NCBI GenBank assembly: GCA_017540385.1
Contig: JAFYBD010000150.1
Coordinates: forward strand, 1 to 12,323
Direction: 5' to 3'
DNA length: 12,323 bases
From: Lentisphaeria bacterium
GTDB lineage: Bacteria > Verrucomicrobiota > Lentisphaeria > Victivallales > UBA1829
In this document: positions 1-6,612 of the stretch, one piece after another
Numbering within the stretch: the first letter of the stretch is position 1
Layout of the letters: every line of letters begins with the position of its first letter
Notes under the pieces: generated by a model
The model's database searches: none
The model's input: the letters and a program-made list of their open reading frames with translations, nothing else
What the model was told of the DNA's origin: nothing
Made by a program: the position numbers and the translations under genes

Positions 1-185
1 GTCCGGGACAACTTCGCGTCCGCCAGGTCCTGCTGCTTCAGGGCGGCGAGCTCGTCCTGGGCCTGTTTGATCGGCGCGCGGCTCCGGTACATGTCGTACG
101 CCAGCAGCAGGCCGAGCGTGAGGATGAATGTCAATGCCGTCCATTGCAGGAACCGCAGTGTCCGGCGGATTTCGTCATTTTTCAT
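1..185 (-). CDS. Membrane-anchored protein, N-terminal 61 residues only (cut by the window edge)
   Basis: The last gene of the operon starts at 185 and runs off the left edge. The visible protein begins MKNDEIRRTLRFLQW, then has one hydrophobic segment at about residues 15-31 (ALTFILTLGLLLAY). After it comes a charged, helical, possibly coiled-coil stretch rich in Q, A, D and K, so this looks like a single N-terminal membrane anchor with the bulk outside the membrane. The start is fixed by a near-perfect Shine-Dalgarno AAGGAG seven bases before ATG, which lies inside the end of the NapH-like gene; the two genes overlap by 11 bases (175-185). A second ATG at 178 overlaps the same stop codon but meets a stop after 15 codons. 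No domain is visible in this part, so the function is unknown. Its place after a NapG/NapH-like pair suggests a further component of the same electron-transfer chain. Confidence 0.8.
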   Translation of the reverse strand, partial: MKNDEIRRTLRFLQWTALTFILTLGLLLAYDMYRSRAPIKQAQDELAALKQQDLADAKLSR

Positions 186-1392
186 GGTGCTTCTCCTTGC
201 GTTCCAGGGGACATGCGGCGTAGCATCTGCCGCAGCAGAAACAAAGCGACGGGTCGATGGTGTAAACCTCTTCTTCCTTGCGGCGGCGCGCCTCCGCGAT
301 CAGCTCGGCCATCACGACCGCGCCGAACAGCACGCCTGCGGCGGTCGAGCCAAGCAGGACGCCGTTCTGAAGTCTCACGGCGCGCGAACGGAGTTCCTCC
401 CGCGTCGTCGTGGTGCTTTCGAACGCTTCCACGGCCTCGCTCCGGATCCCGGCGTCCAGTTCGCGGACCAGACGGACGTCGCGGTGGAACGAACTCAGGA
501 CGGGCGCGCAGAAAAAGCCGAAAAGACCGCCCGCGAACAGCGCGAACGGGATGCACGCCGCGAGCATGGAGATGCGCCGGAATCCGCTGCGGTGTTCCGA
601 AGCGCTTCCCGCGCCCTCCGGCGGCAGGATCGCGCCGTTCGGACAGCCCTGTTCGCACAACCGGCAGTTCACACATTCGTGCGTGGTGATTTGCGGTTTG
701 AGCAGGGAGAAGTACGAGAAGAAGCGGAGCAGGACGCCGTAGGGGCAGACATAGCGGCAGAACGGACGCGAGATGAAGAGTCCGACGACCAGGAAGACCG
801 CGCTCAGGATCGCGAACGGCGTGGCGAAATCCAGCAGGAAGACCGGCAGGTAGGGTTCCAGGTAGCACAGCGGGAATCCGATCCCGAATATCGCGCAGAC
901 CGAGAAGACCAGCAGCAGAAGTACGGGGATCAGGCGCAAAATCCGGTCCAGCGGACGCGGCACGAACACGCTTTTCCAGTGCAGCAGCTCCTGAATCGCG
1001 CCGAGCGGACACGCCCCGCCGCAGAAGACGCGCCCGGCGAACAGTGCGACCGCCAGCGGAAGCGCAAAGAGAAACAGCACGCCCGGCTGGATGTACGAAC
1101 CGTTCGCAATCCCCTCGGCGATGTTCTGGAACATCCCGACCGGACACGGACAGGACGCGAAGAGGAATCCGAACACGGCGAGTCCGGCGAGGGAATAGGC
1201 CAGAAGGGCTTTGCGCGAACGGAGTTTGTAGAAGAACCAGGCCCCGGCGGCCAGGAAGACCGCGAGTACCAGCACGCGCCACAGCACGCTGTCGGAGGCG
1301 AGTTCCTCCAGCGACATCTTCGGCAGCGTGTAGGATTCGAACTCGGGAGCCGGGAACCTGGCCTGCGCCGCGAAAAACACGGGGAGCGTCAT
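175..1392 (-). CDS. NapH/NosR-type polyferredoxin membrane protein
   Basis: This 405-residue protein has about six or seven membrane segments (roughly 36-57, 64-85, 101-120, 152-178, 183-207, 275-297, 345-362). It carries the family signature of two CxxxCP motifs: FCGGACPLG at 123-131 and FCRYVCPYG at 211-219. A further CPCPVG is at 81-86. Two classical [4Fe-4S] motifs CxxCxxCxxxCP follow, at Cys240/243/246/250 and, at the far C-terminus, Cys384/387/390/394. Members of this family (NapH, NosR C-terminal half, RdxA/CcoG relatives) pass electrons from quinol to periplasmic partners. Here the partner is probably the Tat-type ferredoxin encoded just upstream, whose stop overlaps this start as ATGA (1389-1392), with a strong GGAGG before the ATG. 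The extra C-terminal cluster, beyond the final membrane segment, is unusual for plain NapH. I infer quinol or menaquinol oxidation; the direction of electron flow cannot be read from sequence. Confidence 0.88.
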   Translation of the reverse strand: MTLPVFFAAQARFPAPEFESYTLPKMSLEELASDSVLWRVLVLAVFLAAGAWFFYKLRSRKALLAYSLAGLAVFGFLFASCPCPVGMFQNIAEGIANGSYIQPGVLFLFALPLAVALFAGRVFCGGACPLGAIQELLHWKSVFVPRPLDRILRLIPVLLLLVFSVCAIFGIGFPLCYLEPYLPVFLLDFATPFAILSAVFLVVGLFISRPFCRYVCPYGVLLRFFSYFSLLKPQITTHECVNCRLCEQGCPNGAILPPEGAGSASEHRSGFRRISMLAACIPFALFAGGLFGFFCAPVLSSFHRDVRLVRELDAGIRSEAVEAFESTTTTREELRSRAVRLQNGVLLGSTAAGVLFGAVVMAELIAEARRRKEEEVYTIDPSLCFCCGRCYAACPLERKEKHHEK

Positions 1393-1934
1393 GACTTCAC
1401 CTCCGGCGGCTTGCGGTAGATGTACGGATGGTCGGCCGGGACCCGCACGAACGCGTTCGCGGGACAGGCCTTCGCGATACGACATTCGTTGCAGTTCCTG
1501 CACAGGTCGCGCCGGACTTGCAGGAACAGCGAGCCGTTGCCGAACGACAGGCAGCCCTTCACGCATTTCCCGCATCCGATGCACTTCTCCTCGTCGATCT
1601 TGTACTCGAAATACGGATCCTCGACGTAGGTGCGGATGATCGCGTCGGTCGGGCAGCGCATGTTTTCGCCGGCCGTGTTGAACTCGATGCGTTTGTCCTG
1701 GTAGTATCCGCTGCAGAAGAGGCAGTAGCCGCAGGAGGCGTACTGGTGGACGCATTTCACGGCCGACTGGGGCAGGATGCACTCCGTCTCGCACTTGCCG
1801 CACTGCACGCATTTGTCCGGGTCGATCTGCCAGAAATACCCCGTCCCCGTCTCGCTGCGCTTGCGGAAAAGCGCAGCGAACGGAGCAAGGATCACGGCGA
1901 GGAATCCCAGTCTGAGCAGGTCGCGGCGGGTCAT
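1389..1934 (-). CDS. Tat-type ferredoxin with four [4Fe-4S] clusters, NapG-like
   Basis: The protein has 181 residues. The N-terminus MTRRDLLRLGFLAVIL has the twin arginine followed by a hydrophobic stretch, so export or anchoring through the Tat pathway is likely. There are 17 cysteines in the order expected for four [4Fe-4S] clusters: Cys42/45/48/52, then 61/68/71/74, then a lone CP at 94, then 118/121/124/128 and 145/148/151/157. This arrangement matches NapG-like and related periplasmic electron carriers that dock on a NapH-type membrane protein, which is the next gene and overlaps by ATGA. Its start overlaps the stop of the preceding 79-residue protein gene (1931-1934), and a GGAGGAG lies just upstream. 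No nitrate, nitrite or nitrous oxide reductase subunit is seen in the window, so a Nap role is not implied; only the carrier architecture is shared. Confidence 0.88.
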   Translation of the reverse strand: MTRRDLLRLGFLAVILAPFAALFRKRSETGTGYFWQIDPDKCVQCGKCETECILPQSAVKCVHQYASCGYCLFCSGYYQDKRIEFNTAGENMRCPTDAIIRTYVEDPYFEYKIDEEKCIGCGKCVKGCLSFGNGSLFLQVRRDLCRNCNECRIAKACPANAFVRVPADHPYIYRKPPEVKS

Positions 1935-2170
1935 GAGCGGGACTCCTCCCGTTTAACGGCGGCCTTGAACGAACGCGCCGTGGGGTGTCCGCAGTAATCG
2001 AGCGCGGAGCACGTCCGGCAGTAGCCCTTCGGGTCGGTGCAGACGTCCTGCGTTTTCCTGCGCTCCGAACCGTGACGGGTCACGAGCGAGGCAAGTCCGC
2101 CCAGCAGCAGGAACCGGGCTCCCCAGGCGATGAACTCGCGCCGGGTCATGGCAGGTTTATGTTTCGTCAT
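1931..2170 (-). CDS. Small Tat-type Cys-rich protein (79 aa), function unknown
   Basis: This short gene is sandwiched without a gap: its ATG shares a base with the preceding stop (TGATG at 2168-2172) and its own stop overlaps the next start (ATGA at 1931-1934). A clear GGAGG precedes the ATG. The N-terminal part (MTRREFIAWGARFLLLGG, residues 8-25) is a convincing twin-arginine leader. The remaining roughly 45 residues hold four cysteines as C44-x6-C51-x2-C54-x5-C60, followed by GHPTA and a basic tail. Four cysteines in a Tat substrate would suit one small Fe-S centre or another metal site assembled in the cytoplasm, but the spacing matches no ferredoxin or HiPIP that I know. I do not recognise a family. 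Tight coupling to the NapG-like gene suggests an accessory redox or assembly protein for that chain. Confidence 0.8.
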   Translation of the reverse strand: MTKHKPAMTRREFIAWGARFLLLGGLASLVTRHGSERRKTQDVCTDPKGYCRTCSALDYCGHPTARSFKAAVKREESRS

Positions 2171-2796
2171 CAGGAGACCTCCCAGTGCTGTTTCGTGCCG
2201 GTGTCGTAAAGATGCACCTTGCCTCCGTCGCGACCCAGGAAATAATTGAATTCGGAATCGGAAAGATTGTCCGCGACGACGCGTTCGAGCTCGCCGGACG
2301 GCAGATACACGCACGCGCGCCGGACGCCCTTCTCCATCGTCACGAACCGTCCGCCGGGCAGCGCCGCGAACCGCACGGGATTGCAGCAGCCCCCGAACGC
2401 TTCGCGGGGTTCCCACGACGCGATGAAACGTCCCGTGGCGGGATCGAGCTGTTCCAGACGCTTGCGTCCGATGTTCGCCACCCAGAGTTCGCCGTCCTGC
2501 GACAGGTCCAGCGGGAACGCCGCTCCCGGCACGATGAATTTCTCCTCGCCCTGCGATTCCCACACGAGGTCGCCCGACTCCATGCTCGCCAGCACGGAGC
2601 GCTTCGCGCGGTCCACCTGAAAACTCATGCCGTTCAGAGTGTGCTTCGGACGCACGGCGAACATCGGCGGCTCGAACGGTATTTCCGGTACGGGTTCGGG
2701 CAGGACCTGAAGTTTGCGGCCGACCAGCCAGCCGAGCAGGCCGAGACAGACGGTCCCGCTGAGCCAGACGAGAAATTCCCTGCGGTTCATTTTCAT
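2170..2796 (-). CDS. Tat-type NHL-like beta-propeller protein, short (208 aa)
   Basis: The N-terminus MKMNRREFLVWLSGTVCLGLLGWLVG is a Tat-like leader or anchor. The rest is beta-rich with propeller-blade-like repeats such as LDLSQDGELWVANIGRKRLE and a motif GCCNPVRFAALPGGRFVTMEKG at about residues 136-156. That motif resembles the 'CCNP..., G.FVT.EKG' signature of NHL-type proteins in planctomycete-like bacteria that sit near polyferredoxin genes; I recall this from family patterns and cannot verify it here. At 208 residues it would supply only part of a normal six- or seven-blade propeller, so it may oligomerise or be an incomplete propeller. The start overlaps the previous stop (ATGA at 2793-2796) with GAGG upstream; a second ATG six bases inside (2790) would also keep the RREF leader. 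The adjacent Cys137-Cys138 pair could bind a ligand or form a disulfide. Exact role unknown. Confidence 0.75.
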   Translation of the reverse strand: MKMNRREFLVWLSGTVCLGLLGWLVGRKLQVLPEPVPEIPFEPPMFAVRPKHTLNGMSFQVDRAKRSVLASMESGDLVWESQGEEKFIVPGAAFPLDLSQDGELWVANIGRKRLEQLDPATGRFIASWEPREAFGGCCNPVRFAALPGGRFVTMEKGVRRACVYLPSGELERVVADNLSDSEFNYFLGRDGGKVHLYDTGTKQHWEVS

Positions 2797-4226
2797 TGCT
2801 GCACCTCATTTCGCAGATCGAGACACACCATGGAGGTGCTGTCCCGTAAGATCATAAGTCCTCCGGCGAACGCGATCGGCCCCCAGGAATCCGCACCGGG
2901 CAGAATCTTGTGGGTTGCCAGCCGTTCAAACCGGTCTTCCTGGTATTCGTAAACCGAGAGCACGCCCTCGTCGTCCAGGATCCAGAACGCCCCGTCGGCG
3001 TAGAGATACGGCCCGAGCCCGAACCGGGCGTCCTTGCCGCTTTCCGACTTGACCGCGGGCAACGCGGAAACGTCCGCGGCGATGAATTCCGCGCGGCGCG
3101 CTCCGGCGTCCTTCGGCTGGATCACGAACATCGTGTCGCCGATCAGGATCGGGGTCTGCTGTTCGGATGCCGGCCCCTGCGTCGGCTTCCATTCCTGTTC
3201 GATCGAAGCGGTGAAAGCATCGCCGTCCTTCGTCACGGCGAGGGTGGCGGAACCCGCGCCGTAGCCTGCCGTCAGGAAGAGCCTGCCGTCGCCGATCTGC
3301 AGCGGCGTGGGAGCCCAGACCGCCGGTTTCCATTTCGTGCAGGCCCAGAGCGGATCGCCCTGCAAGTCGCAGGCGGCGATGCCGCCGATCCCGGCGTAGA
3401 TATACTGTTTTGTCCCGAGCAGTTCCGCCGACAGGACGGAGGCATGGGACATTTTCAGAGCATGATCGTTCGGGGTTTCCCAGACGGTCTCGCCCGTCCT
3501 CAGGTCGAGCGCGGTCATGAGGACCTTTTCCCCGCCGACGCCGAGGATCACGCGTCCGTCCTCGATCAGCGGGCACTGCCCGGCGTACCACTGCGGGATC
3601 TCCGCGCCGTAGGCTTCCACCAGGTCGCGCGTCCAGAGCAGATCGCCGGAAACCGCGTCGACCGCCATCACATGCGCCGCCGGGCCGAGCGTGACGACCA
3701 CGCCGTCCGAATACGCCGGGATCGTGCGGGATTTGCCGTGGTTGCGCCGGATGGGATTTTTGTAGCCGCGCCGCCAGAGTTCTTCGCCGCTGAACAGCGC
3801 GAAGCAGCGCAGAGCGTCGGACGAATCCTCCTCGACGTAATCCAGCACGTACACGCGGCCGCCCGCGATGATCGCGCCGGAATATCCCTCGCCGAGCGGC
3901 TTCCGCCAGAGGACTTTCGGGCCGTCTTCGCCCCAGCTCTTCGTCAGATGTCCGTCGTATTTCGCCAGATTGTCGCGTCCGGAGCCGCGGAAACACGGCC
4001 ATTCCGCCTCGAATGGCCGGATCTGCTCCTCGGACTCGAACTTTTTGAAGTCCGCGCCGATCTGCGTCGTCATCTTCTTCACCACGCGGTTCTCGGACTT
4101 GTCGCGGACGGGGTCCGCATACTCCACATGGCGCGGCGTGGTGAAGGTCAGGTAATGCCAGATGCCAAGGCAGGCGACCGCCACGGCGAACGCTTTCAAA
4201 ATGAAATTCAGGGCGCGGGCAGTCAT
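2793..4226 (-). CDS. Membrane-anchored PQQ-like beta-propeller protein
   Basis: The protein has 477 residues. The N-terminus MTARALNFILKAFAVAVACLG is hydrophobic and uncleaved-looking, so the protein is probably anchored facing the periplasm. After a charged linker, the propeller domain opens with WPCFRGSGRDN (76-86) and continues with repeated blades carrying 'sG..LW' closing motifs (for example SGEELWRRG, SGDLLWTRD, TGETVWETP). This is the PQQ-like (BamB/quinoprotein dehydrogenase-related) fold common in PVC bacteria. I see no calcium- or PQQ-binding catalytic signature, so a scaffold or binding role is as likely as an enzyme. It begins in an ATGA overlap with the terpene cyclase gene (4223-4226), so a cytoplasmic isoprenoid gene and a surface protein are translationally coupled. 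The longer open frame reaching back to 4409 lies inside the cyclase gene and lacks a leader, which is why I chose 4226. Confidence 0.85.
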   Translation of the reverse strand: MTARALNFILKAFAVAVACLGIWHYLTFTTPRHVEYADPVRDKSENRVVKKMTTQIGADFKKFESEEQIRPFEAEWPCFRGSGRDNLAKYDGHLTKSWGEDGPKVLWRKPLGEGYSGAIIAGGRVYVLDYVEEDSSDALRCFALFSGEELWRRGYKNPIRRNHGKSRTIPAYSDGVVVTLGPAAHVMAVDAVSGDLLWTRDLVEAYGAEIPQWYAGQCPLIEDGRVILGVGGEKVLMTALDLRTGETVWETPNDHALKMSHASVLSAELLGTKQYIYAGIGGIAACDLQGDPLWACTKWKPAVWAPTPLQIGDGRLFLTAGYGAGSATLAVTKDGDAFTASIEQEWKPTQGPASEQQTPILIGDTMFVIQPKDAGARRAEFIAADVSALPAVKSESGKDARFGLGPYLYADGAFWILDDEGVLSVYEYQEDRFERLATHKILPGADSWGPIAFAGGLMILRDSTSMVCLDLRNEVQQ

Positions 4227-5833
4227 GATCTCACCGCCTTCGCCAGGAAGATCGGAGCATACAGCTCCTCGCTGTACCACAGGTGCGCGAAATACAGCCC
4301 GATGGGCTCGGCGGGGAGCGACCCGGGGCGTTCCGCGAAGGGTTTCAGAAACGCTCCGTCGAGCTTCAACGCGGCCGCGCAGCGCGCCGACACGCAGACC
4401 GTGCCCCACAGGCCGTCCGCGCCCCGGACCGACCGCAGATAGTCGCGGGTTTTCTCCAGGAACGGCAGATCGGCGCCATCAAGGTGGGAGAGCACGACCG
4501 CGCTGCCGTACGCCGGAGCCTCCTTCGCCGGATTCGTCTGGTCGCCGAACCAGAGCGGGACGAACAAGCCGTCGGGCCGCTGGACGCGCCGGAGATACCG
4601 CACGATCCGCTGTTTCGCACGGAGCACGCGGCGCCTGAGCGCCGGCGGGAGGGCGTTCTCGTACAACGTGAACGCTTTGTACGCGTGGGCGGAGATATCC
4701 GGGCAGCTGCGGTCGAACGGCAGCTTGCCCCAGCCCTTGCAGAACGTCGGGATGCCGCCGTCTGAATTCTGGAGGTCGAGCAGCCATTCGATCCCCTTGC
4801 AGACGGCTTCGGACGCTTCCTTGCCGAGCGCGTGAAGCGCGATCAGCGCAGCCGAGGTGTCGTCCGCGTCGGGCACGCCGCCGGAATACGTGGTCCACGC
4901 CCAGCCGCCAGGAGCCGAACGCGTGAACGGGTGTTCGGTCTTGGTCTGCGCGGCGAGCAGGCGGGTACGGTAAAGCGCTTTTTCCTCCGCGGTGAGCGAG
5001 GGCGCGAGTACGTCCAGCGCCAGCGAGGTCGTCCACAGGCGCAGATCGCGGTCGATCGGCCACGAGCCGTCCGCCCGCTGCGTTTCCGTCAGGAAATCCA
5101 CCGCGCGCCTGGCCGCCTGGTGTTCGCGCAGTCCGGCGGCGCAGAGGCAGATCACGCAGAATCCGGTGAGGGGCGCGGCCTCCAGGAAACCTCCGTCCTC
5201 CGGCTGTTTCCCGACAAGGACGCGGAGCGCTTTTTTCACGGCCAGCGAACGCAGTTTGTTCGGACGGTGCCTGAGCTGGGCCAGCCCCACGCAGATGAGC
5301 GCCGGGATCGCGTAGCTCACGACCGGGAGGTTCAGATACTTGAACCACGATTCGGGCAGGACGGCCGCCTCGAACGGGAAATTGGGCATGCGCCGCCAGG
5401 CGTCAGCGGGATCGGGGAAGAATCCGGACGCCGTCGCAAGCGCGAGCAGCGGCACGGAGAACGTGAGGTCGCGGCCGTATTCCTTCAAGAGTCCCGCCTT
5501 GAACGCCTCGAACGTCAGCCCGCCGAACGTTTTGTTCAGATATGCTTCGGCTTCGCGCACATCGTCGGCATGGATATTCCGCAACGCTGAATAAGCAAGG
5601 AACGTCGCGGTCAGGTTGGCCGGGGATTCCGGGGAGTCGCCGTACAGACCGTCGGCGTTTTGGTGTTCCAGCAGCCATTGTCTGCCCGCCGCAACGGCGT
5701 CGTCATGCCCGCCGTACAGATCAAGCGCCACGCAGGCGACCGCGGTCGACACGGCCGAACTCGAGAGATGCCCCTCGATGAAGCCGTCTTCGCGGCGGCG
5801 CGACAGGATGAATCGTTTCAGCGCGTCCGTCAT
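4223..5833 (-). CDS. Class II (DxDD) terpene cyclase, squalene-hopene/diterpene cyclase family
   Basis: This 536-residue protein is built of alpha-alpha toroid repeats with QW-like motifs: QNADGLYG (58-65), QPEDGGF (210-216), QRADGSW (252-258), QNSDGG (355-360), QRPDGLF (418-424) and GADGLWG (471-477). The acid catalytic motif of class II cyclases is present as DADDTS at 322-327, directly after GGWAW (309-313), exactly the layout around DxDDTA in squalene-hopene cyclases. CPDISAH (377-383) and YGSAVVLSHL (442-451) match conserved stretches farther along. The enzyme should protonate an alkene and start a cation cascade. At 536 residues it is about 100 shorter than a usual squalene-hopene cyclase (630-720) and close to bacterial class II diterpene cyclases (about 500-540), so the substrate may be a prenyl diphosphate made by the neighbouring synthase. 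The start at 5833 overlaps the previous stop as ATGA; the longer open frame back to 6586 is only a shadow of the upstream gene. Confidence 0.87.
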   Translation of the reverse strand: MTDALKRFILSRRREDGFIEGHLSSSAVSTAVACVALDLYGGHDDAVAAGRQWLLEHQNADGLYGDSPESPANLTATFLAYSALRNIHADDVREAEAYLNKTFGGLTFEAFKAGLLKEYGRDLTFSVPLLALATASGFFPDPADAWRRMPNFPFEAAVLPESWFKYLNLPVVSYAIPALICVGLAQLRHRPNKLRSLAVKKALRVLVGKQPEDGGFLEAAPLTGFCVICLCAAGLREHQAARRAVDFLTETQRADGSWPIDRDLRLWTTSLALDVLAPSLTAEEKALYRTRLLAAQTKTEHPFTRSAPGGWAWTTYSGGVPDADDTSAALIALHALGKEASEAVCKGIEWLLDLQNSDGGIPTFCKGWGKLPFDRSCPDISAHAYKAFTLYENALPPALRRRVLRAKQRIVRYLRRVQRPDGLFVPLWFGDQTNPAKEAPAYGSAVVLSHLDGADLPFLEKTRDYLRSVRGADGLWGTVCVSARCAAALKLDGAFLKPFAERPGSLPAEPIGLYFAHLWYSEELYAPIFLAKAVRS

Positions 5834-6612
5834 GCCGTCGCCCCCATGGCCAGCAGGCCGTAGACCGTATATTCGAGGTCGCCGAACGGATCGGCGGGGA
5901 CCGCCGCGAAAAGTCCGGTCGGGCGGAAACAACCGCTCAGGAAATCGCGCACGTCGTACTCCGCCGCATGTCCGGTCCGATGGAGCGCATACAGGGAAAC
6001 GGCGGTCGAAAGCAGGTCGCCGCCGGGGAACGCCCCGTCCGGGGCCTGAAGGGCCGCCAGAGCGGACGCGGTCGTTTCGTCCGGGTGCAGACACAATGCC
6101 GCCGCAGTCGCCGCGACGCCGTATTCCGACGCGCCTTTCAGGTTCGAATACAGCCCGCTCGGCAGGCGGTACGGCGCGAGGTCGGTCGCGGTGTCGTTGC
6201 GCAGAAAACACGAATACGGCGAATACCGGTCGCCCTGCGGGAACGCCGAATCGGGGAGATCGGGGAAATCGAGCCTCGGCGCGGAAAACGGGAGATGTTG
6301 AACGGCACGGGGAAGCGCCATCAGTTTCAGCAGATTCCGGCTGTGCGCCAGCGCCGCACGATGCACGAGATCGGCGGGCCCGGCGTGTTCCAGCATCCGG
6401 GCGCAGGCATCGCGATCGACCGTTGCGCCGGAGAGATACGCCAGACACAGCCCGAAGAGCGTGTAGTACAGATCGCCGTGCCCCCCGCGGTCCGGGAACA
6501 GCCCGTCCGGCTTCTGCGCCAGCGAGACCGTCTGACGGAGCACGGCCTGCGCCTCGTCGGTCATCCGTCCGAATCCGGCGGTGCATGTCTTCAGGAAATC
6601 CAGGTCAAACAT
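5830..6612 (-). CDS. Alpha-alpha toroid (prenyltransferase/cyclase-repeat) protein without DxDD, 260 aa
   Basis: Repeated 'DG.F..(GD).YT...L' units are visible: KPDGLFPD with GDLYYTLFGL (34-54), LPSGLYSN with SEYGVAATAA (150-171), APDGAFPGG with LLSTAVSLYAL (190-210), and RPTGLFAA with GDLEYTVYGLLAM (230-256). This is the helical-repeat pattern of the prenyltransferase/squalene-oxidase repeat clan, whose toroid folds hold prenyl chains. No DxDD acid motif and no complete zinc site of protein prenyltransferases is visible, so it may be a non-catalytic partner, a substrate-binding subunit, or a new activity. It overlaps the polyprenyl synthase gene by 8 bases (6605-6612) with AAGGTG before the ATG, and overlaps the class II cyclase gene by ATGA. 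That position suggests the two toroid proteins act as a pair, perhaps as one heteromeric cyclase. Function beyond the fold is unknown. Confidence 0.75.
   Translation of the reverse strand: MFDLDFLKTCTAGFGRMTDEAQAVLRQTVSLAQKPDGLFPDRGGHGDLYYTLFGLCLAYLSGATVDRDACARMLEHAGPADLVHRAALAHSRNLLKLMALPRAVQHLPFSAPRLDFPDLPDSAFPQGDRYSPYSCFLRNDTATDLAPYRLPSGLYSNLKGASEYGVAATAAALCLHPDETTASALAALQAPDGAFPGGDLLSTAVSLYALHRTGHAAEYDVRDFLSGCFRPTGLFAAVPADPFGDLEYTVYGLLAMGATA

Noticed and set aside
175..1392. Naming the polyferredoxin NosR or CcoG
   Set aside because: There is no visible N-terminal FMN-binding domain as in NosR and no nos or cco genes nearby; only the shared CxxxCP membrane architecture is supported.
2910..4442. 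Long plus-strand open frames over the operon (also 67-1419, 6581-8092, 8569-9429, 9977-11542)
   Set aside because: They are antisense shadows of well-supported minus-strand genes; codon bias at third positions in this GC-rich DNA keeps them open.
5834..6586. N-terminal extension of the class II cyclase to about 787 residues
   Set aside because: The extension lies antisense-free but in another frame of the 260-residue toroid gene, is Arg/Pro-rich and has no repeat motifs; the ATGA overlap at 5830-5833 gives a natural start.
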